In this document: positions 60,308 through 64,000 of the stretch, one piece after another | Position numbering within the stretch: position 1 is the first letter of the stretch | Layout: every line of letters starts with the position of its first letter | Source of the DNA: Terrimonas ferruginea DSM 30193 | GTDB lineage: Bacteria > Bacteroidota > Bacteroidia > Chitinophagales > Chitinophagaceae | NCBI RefSeq assembly: GCF_000425585.1 | Contig: NZ_KE384399.1 | Location: forward strand, 1 to 64,000 | Length of the DNA: 64,000 nt | Direction: 5' to 3' | Program-made: the position numbers and the translations under genes | Notes under the pieces: model-generated | Told to the model about the DNA's origin: nothing | Seen by the model: the letters and a program-made list of their open reading frames with translations, nothing else | The model's database searches: none

Positions 60308-61315
60308 ATGAAGCGTTTGTACAAATGGCTGATGCCAGTATACGTGGCGTTGGCCTGGATGCCTGCTGCAAAGGCACAGGTTGATCCTCATTTCTCTCAG
60401 TATTATGTGTATCCTCTCAGTCTCAATCCCGGACTCACCGGCGCGATGGAGGGCGATTACAGGGTGTCTGCTATTTACCGCAATCAATGGCAGAATGTAA
60501 CCAATGCATTCTCTACTGTCGGGTTGTCCGCTGATGTTACCACTAACAAAAACATCAATATCGGCCTGAGTATTTTCAACCAGGCAGCGGGCGATGGCGG
60601 CTATCGTTTTACCAACGGTTATCTGACAGTTGCTTACAATGGCCTTGCATTCGACCGTGAAAAATACAAGCGCCTGGCTATCGGTATACAAGGCGGATTT
60701 GTGAACCGTCGTTTCGATCCATCCAAACTGCAGTTCGGGGATCAGTGGTTTCCCGGTATCGGTTATAGCCCTACCGTACCTACAGGTGATGGTTTTGCCA
60801 AAATAAAAGCTGGCGCGTTTGACGCCGGTGCAGGTCTTGCATATTATGACGGTACACCTGATCAAATGGTCAGTCCGTTTGGTGGCGTATCTGTTTTTCA
60901 TCTTACACAGCCAGGTGATCCGTTCCTGGCAGGCGATAAGGAAAAACTGCCGATGCGTTTCAGTGCGCACGCCGGTGCAAGAATTGTGCTGTCGGACGCC
61001 CTGACGCTGGTGCCGAACATGCTTTATATGCGCCAGGGAAATGCGCAGGAAAAAATGGCCGGCGCTTATATGCAATTCTATGCGGGACAATACACCGATC
61101 TGCTGCTGGGAGCCAACTGGCGTATCAACGATGCAGTATCTCCCTTCGCAGGATTTACTTATAACAATTTCACGGTAGGGGTGAGTTATGATGTGAATGC
61201 ATCCGAACTCGGAAAGATGGCGAAAGGTTCCAACAGCTTTGAGATTTCCCTCACATATATAGGGAAGCGCCGTAACTCCGTCCGCACCGATTATTTTAAA
61301 TGTCCGCGTTTATAA
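60308..61315 (+). CDS. PorP/SprF-family outer-membrane protein
   Basis: The 335-residue protein has a signal peptide ending in PAAKAQ and the family opening QVDPHFSQYYVYPLSLNPGLTGAMEGDYRVSAIYRNQWQNV. The rest is a predicted 14-stranded barrel. PorP/SprF proteins are needed for surface attachment of type B cargo such as SprB. It starts three bases after the stop of the type B cargo gene, so it is most likely that cargo's dedicated partner. It ends in KRRNSVRTDYFKCPRL, somewhat longer than a strict barrel end. Confidence 0.94.
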   Translation: MKRLYKWLMPVYVALAWMPAAKAQVDPHFSQYYVYPLSLNPGLTGAMEGDYRVSAIYRNQWQNVTNAFSTVGLSADVTTNKNINIGLSIFNQAAGDGGYRFTNGYLTVAYNGLAFDREKYKRLAIGIQGGFVNRRFDPSKLQFGDQWFPGIGYSPTVPTGDGFAKIKAGAFDAGAGLAYYDGTPDQMVSPFGGVSVFHLTQPGDPFLAGDKEKLPMRFSAHAGARIVLSDALTLVPNMLYMRQGNAQEKMAGAYMQFYAGQYTDLLLGANWRINDAVSPFAGFTYNNFTVGVSYDVNASELGKMAKGSNSFEISLTYIGKRRNSVRTDYFKCPRL

Positions 61316-61336
61316 TTTTCTCCAAACGATCCTGAC

Positions 61337-63322
61337 ATGAAAAGAATAACAGGAATGAAGCTGCCGATGAAAGCTTCCGTTTTTTTTATGGCCTTTATTT
61401 GCTATGCCGGCACTGTACTTGCGCAGTCGAGAGAAGCGTATTTGCAGAAGGCGGATCAATTATATGAACGGGCCGATTATTTTGGCGCGGCACAGTGTTA
61501 TGCGATCTGGCTCGATTCTGCGAGCGCTGGCATTAAGAATGGCTTACAGGCAAGTCCTTTTACCGTAAGCCAGCGCAAACATAAACAGCAGGCATTGAAA
61601 GCAACCACCCGTTCCAAAGCGGAGGCCATTTGGAAGCTGGCTGAATGTTATCGCCATACCAGGAACTATGAGAAGATGGAGCAGTGGTATGCGAAACTGC
61701 AGGCAGACCATCTGCAACGATACCCGGAGGCCGGTTACTGGTATGCCTGCGCACTGCGTGCAAATGGCAAACTGGATGAAGCAGAGAAAACATTAAATAA
61801 GTTTCTCCAGGGAAAAACAACAACAGCACTCAACGCGGCGGCCCGCCGCGAGTGGGCGAATATTGCATTTGCGCGTCAGCAATTACGCCGCAAATCTGCC
61901 GGGTATGAAGTGAGCCGAATCAGTGATATCAATGGTTATGCAGCATCACTGAATGGAGAACAATTGATCTACACAGCAGCCGATACCACCGGCAAAGGTC
62001 CTTATTATAATCAGTTGTCCAAAGCCGTTTACCTTGATGGTAAGATAGCCGGGGTTGAAAAGATGGAAGCGTTGAAAGTGCAGGACAGGCACAACGGAAT
62101 GAGTTCTCTTTCGCCGGATGGGCAGGTATTGTATTTTACTCAATGGCAAACTGTTGAAGGTAAGGCGCGTTCGGTCATAGCCAGCAGCCGTCTTATTAAT
62201 GGTCAATGGTCTGCGCCTGTAGTAATGGGTACCAACGTGAATCATGCCGGTTCAAATGCACGTGAACCGTTTGCAACAGCGGATGGTAAATATCTTTTGT
62301 TCTCTTCCGACAGAGTGGGTGGCGCCGGTGGTTATGATCTCTGGTGCATCGCGCTGCCCGAAACAACGGGTAAAGCCTGGAACCTGCAAGCGGTGAACAC
62401 GGCGGGTGATGAGCAGGCGCCTTATTATAATACCACATCAAAGCAACTGGTGTTTAGTAGTGACGGATTGCCCGGCATGGGCGGTTTCGACCTCTATCAG
62501 TCGGCTGGCACGGTTGAACAATTAATGCCAGCGGTAAACATGGGGCATCCCCTGAACTCGGTGCGTGATGATCTCTATTATGTAGAAAGCAATGATGGAA
62601 AAAATGCCTTGCTGAGCTCTGACAGGGCGGTTGATTGTTGCCTTGAATTATATGCCGTACATCAATTGGCAAAATCGTGGCTGGCAAGTGGCCGGGTGAA
62701 TGATTGTGTTACAGGTGAAGAAATAGCAGATGTGCAGGTACAGATAAAAGATTCTGTAAAAGAAACAGCTGCAATCAATACTGTTACTACAACAGATGGC
62801 AGGTATTATACAAGTATTGAAAATGCTGCGTGGCTGCAGTTCAAAGCTTCGAAAGAAGGTTATGAGCCGGCCGGTCATACTGCGTATGTGCAAGGCCGTC
62901 CGGATATGGATACGTTGTTGCTGACGCCGGTGTGTTTAACAAAAATCCCTATGCCTGTTGTTGATCCGGGAACGGAGACTTCTGTGGCATGGCCGGTGAT
63001 CTATTTTGCCTTTGACAAAGCAACCTTATCGGCTGACGCGAAAGCGACGCTGGACAGCCTTGCGGATCGTTTGCAGCAGGAACCTTCGCTGATGATCGAT
63101 GTAAAAGGTTATACAGACAGCCGTGGTACGGAAAAATATAATATCCGTTTGAGCGAGCGCCGTGCAAAAGCTTGTGTAGCCTATCTGGAAAAGAAAGGCG
63201 TTGATGTGTCGCGTCTGCATACGGAGGGGTTGGGTAAGTGTTGCCCGGCAGAGGAGGAAGGTAACAATCCAGTGGCTGCGGAGCGCAACAGGAGAGTAGT
63301 GATAAGTAGTATTAAGTTCTAA
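61337..63322 (+). CDS. PorE-like OmpA-family T9SS-associated protein
   Basis: The 661-residue protein has the four-part PorE layout. After the signal peptide (cleavage after TVLAQ) comes a TPR-like helical region (about 30-190), a PD40/WD40-like beta-propeller (about 195-440, with motifs LSPDGQVLYFTQW, FSSDRVGGAGGYDLW and FSSDGLPGMGGFDLY), a carboxypeptidase-regulatory domain (about 448-525) and an OmpA peptidoglycan-binding domain (about 552-661, with YTDSRGTEKYNIRLSERRA). It would anchor the PorP/SprF-cargo assembly to the wall. No lipobox is seen, unlike P. gingivalis PorE. The last residues VISSIKF and the stop are encoded by TAAGTAA-type heptamers, so the C-terminus may be remodelled. 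Confidence 0.9.
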   Translation: MKRITGMKLPMKASVFFMAFICYAGTVLAQSREAYLQKADQLYERADYFGAAQCYAIWLDSASAGIKNGLQASPFTVSQRKHKQQALKATTRSKAEAIWKLAECYRHTRNYEKMEQWYAKLQADHLQRYPEAGYWYACALRANGKLDEAEKTLNKFLQGKTTTALNAAARREWANIAFARQQLRRKSAGYEVSRISDINGYAASLNGEQLIYTAADTTGKGPYYNQLSKAVYLDGKIAGVEKMEALKVQDRHNGMSSLSPDGQVLYFTQWQTVEGKARSVIASSRLINGQWSAPVVMGTNVNHAGSNAREPFATADGKYLLFSSDRVGGAGGYDLWCIALPETTGKAWNLQAVNTAGDEQAPYYNTTSKQLVFSSDGLPGMGGFDLYQSAGTVEQLMPAVNMGHPLNSVRDDLYYVESNDGKNALLSSDRAVDCCLELYAVHQLAKSWLASGRVNDCVTGEEIADVQVQIKDSVKETAAINTVTTTDGRYYTSIENAAWLQFKASKEGYEPAGHTAYVQGRPDMDTLLLTPVCLTKIPMPVVDPGTETSVAWPVIYFAFDKATLSADAKATLDSLADRLQQEPSLMIDVKGYTDSRGTEKYNIRLSERRAKACVAYLEKKGVDVSRLHTEGLGKCCPAEEEGNNPVAAERNRRVVISSIKF

Positions 63323-63353
63323 GTAATAAGTTTTAAGTAATAAGTTATAAGTT
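63300..63353. repeat. TAAGTAA-type heptamer tract running out of the PorE-like gene
   Basis: The heptamers begin in the last codons of the PorE-like gene (around 63300), include its TAA stop, and go on to 63353, followed by a GCAGCC core (63355-63360). Confidence 0.75.
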
Positions 63354-63440
63354 GAGCAGCCATGGTTTGCTCCCGCCGTTTCCCGGAAGACACCCGCATC
63401 GGTGTATAAAAGAGATATCCACCTGCTTACCTCTGTACCC

Positions 63441-63567
63441 GTGGTTCTGTATTCACGAACCATTATCGGGTTCGTTGTGTGAATCTTAGAGAGAATGCTC
63501 CTTGCTTTTTATTGCCTACTCACTCGTTCAAGGCGGCTGGTTGGTCAGGACACGAACCATCACCCGC
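63441..63567. repeat. Degenerate copies of the GTGGTTCGTG palindrome
   Basis: Positions 63441-63463 read GTGGTTCTGTATT then CACGAACCAT, a mutated copy of the perfect palindrome at 38434-38457. Positions 63551-63567 hold one half with its flank (CACGAACCATCACCCG). The sequence between them shows no gene. Confidence 0.65.
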
Positions 63568-63581
63568 TTAAAGAAACTCAT

Positions 63582-63691
63582 TCACGATTGACGATTCACG
63601 ATTGACGAATCACGATTGACCATTCACGATTCACAAACGACAACAGCCTCCCAAACGGAAGGCTGTTTACTTATAACTTAATACTTACAAC
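63582..63691. repeat. TTCACGA-type and CTTATAA-type tracts around an AACAGCC hairpin
   Basis: About eight TTCACGA/TTGACGA heptamers (63582-63636) lead to a hairpin, and CTTATAA-type heptamers (63668-63691) follow up to the stop of the right-edge gene. This is the fullest example of the composite layout: one family, core, second family. Confidence 0.8.
63642..63667 (-). terminator. Possible terminator of the right-edge gene
   Basis: AACAGCCT (63642-63649) and AGGCTGTT (63660-63667) pair over eight bases with a ten-base loop. On the minus strand the T run is weak, so it may be the repeat-element core rather than a true terminator. Confidence 0.4.
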
Positions 63692-64000
63692 TCAGAAAGC
63701 TTTCTTCGCAGGATCTGCGTTTGCCACTACTTTTTTCAGGAAAATAATATAAGTGGGGAAGTGGTCACTATAACCTCCGCGGTAAGAGTTGCCATCCCAG
63801 GTGCGCATCGGATAATCTTTATAACGGCCTTTATTCTCCACCATGTATTCGCGGCGGAAGATATGCGGCTGGTAATAAAAAAAGCCTGATTGGTCTTTAT
63901 TGAGCCATGCTTCGGAAATAATGATCTGGTCAAACAATCCCCATGCGTCCTGGTAAGCAAGTGTGCCGATACCTTTTCTGTAGAGTGAGGTCCAGGGATT
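63692..64000 (-). CDS. Endonuclease/exonuclease/phosphatase-family protein, C-terminal part
   Basis: The reading frame is open to the window edge, so the 5' end is missing; about 102 C-terminal residues are in view. It starts at the edge as NPWTSLYRKGIGTLAYQDAW and continues GLFDQIIISEAWL, ending with the catalytic SDHFP in GGYSDHFPTYIIFLKK. The Asp-His pair before Pro is the last active-site element of Mg-dependent DNase I-like enzymes. Bacteroidota members of this subgroup are often secreted phosphodiesterases; the missing N-terminus is needed to tell. Only family membership can be claimed. Confidence 0.85.
   Translation of the reverse strand, partial: NPWTSLYRKGIGTLAYQDAWGLFDQIIISEAWLNKDQSGFFYYQPHIFRREYMVENKGRYKDYPMRTWDGNSYRGGYSDHFPTYIIFLKKVVANADPAKKAF

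Overview
The window looks like a chromosomal segment of a gliding or T9SS-bearing member of the Bacteroidota, most likely the Chitinophagaceae. Supporting signs are a full-length sprA, PorP/SprF and PorE-like proteins, three cargo proteins ending in type IX sorting domains, the rpsF-rpsR-rplI order, a ZapA gene near pheT, promoter boxes of the Bacteroidetes type (TAnnTTTG), and weak Shine-Dalgarno sites. The taxon is inferred from gene content; no complete rRNA gene is present to confirm it.

Layout. 0.4-9.5 kb: fabH, with ruvA and the giant sprA diverging from it. 9.8-16.5 kb: a nucleotide-sugar and surface-glycan cluster (Gfo/Idh/MocA dehydrogenase, acetyltransferase, two DegT aminotransferases, PglD-like acetyltransferase, GtrB-like glycosyltransferase, sugar epimerase), tightly packed at its start. 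16.5-23.1 kb: a secreted orphan, an SDR enzyme, then lnt, an alpha/beta hydrolase and a large PKD-type T9SS cargo in one orientation. 23.2-28.2 kb: a DUF2339 membrane protein, zapA, a small T9SS-sorting-domain-like protein, a coiled-coil protein and pheT. 28.2-33.3 kb: a translationally coupled DNA repair cassette (MBL exonuclease, ATP-dependent ligase, Lhr-like helicase). 33.4-41 kb: guaA with a periplasmic binding-protein relative, a GIN-domain lipoprotein, a Tat-type amine oxidase and an outer-membrane beta-barrel protein. 41-51.3 kb: BlaI and an M56 peptidase, pbpC, and a divergent alpha-2-macroglobulin. 51.5-56 kb: a universal stress protein, a fused glycosyltransferase/HAD protein, an RRM protein and the rpsF operon. 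56.2-63.3 kb: a type A T9SS cargo and a type B cargo-PorP-PorE cassette. The right edge cuts an endonuclease/exonuclease/phosphatase gene.

How the parts connect. SprA is the T9SS outer-membrane pore, and the PKD, fibronectin-like and lamin-tail proteins are its probable substrates. The PorP/SprF and PorE-like proteins probably hold the type B cargo at the surface. The sugar cluster could supply glycans for the same surface or for the anionic LPS to which T9SS substrates can be attached. pbpC with alpha-2-macroglobulin, and BlaI/M56 next to them, form a cell-wall maintenance and defence block.

The most unusual signals are these. (1) Degenerate 7-bp (and one 8-bp) tandem tracts lie in many intergenic gaps. 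They are always next to at least one gene 3' end, never in any of the six divergent promoter gaps, and sometimes supply the last codons and stop of the neighbouring gene. (2) A GpgS-like (GT81) glycosyltransferase is fused to a SerB-like HAD phosphatase, suggesting one-protein synthesis of glucosylglycerate or a related solute. (3) A free-standing T9SS-sorting-domain-like small protein sits antisense between a coiled-coil gene and zapA.
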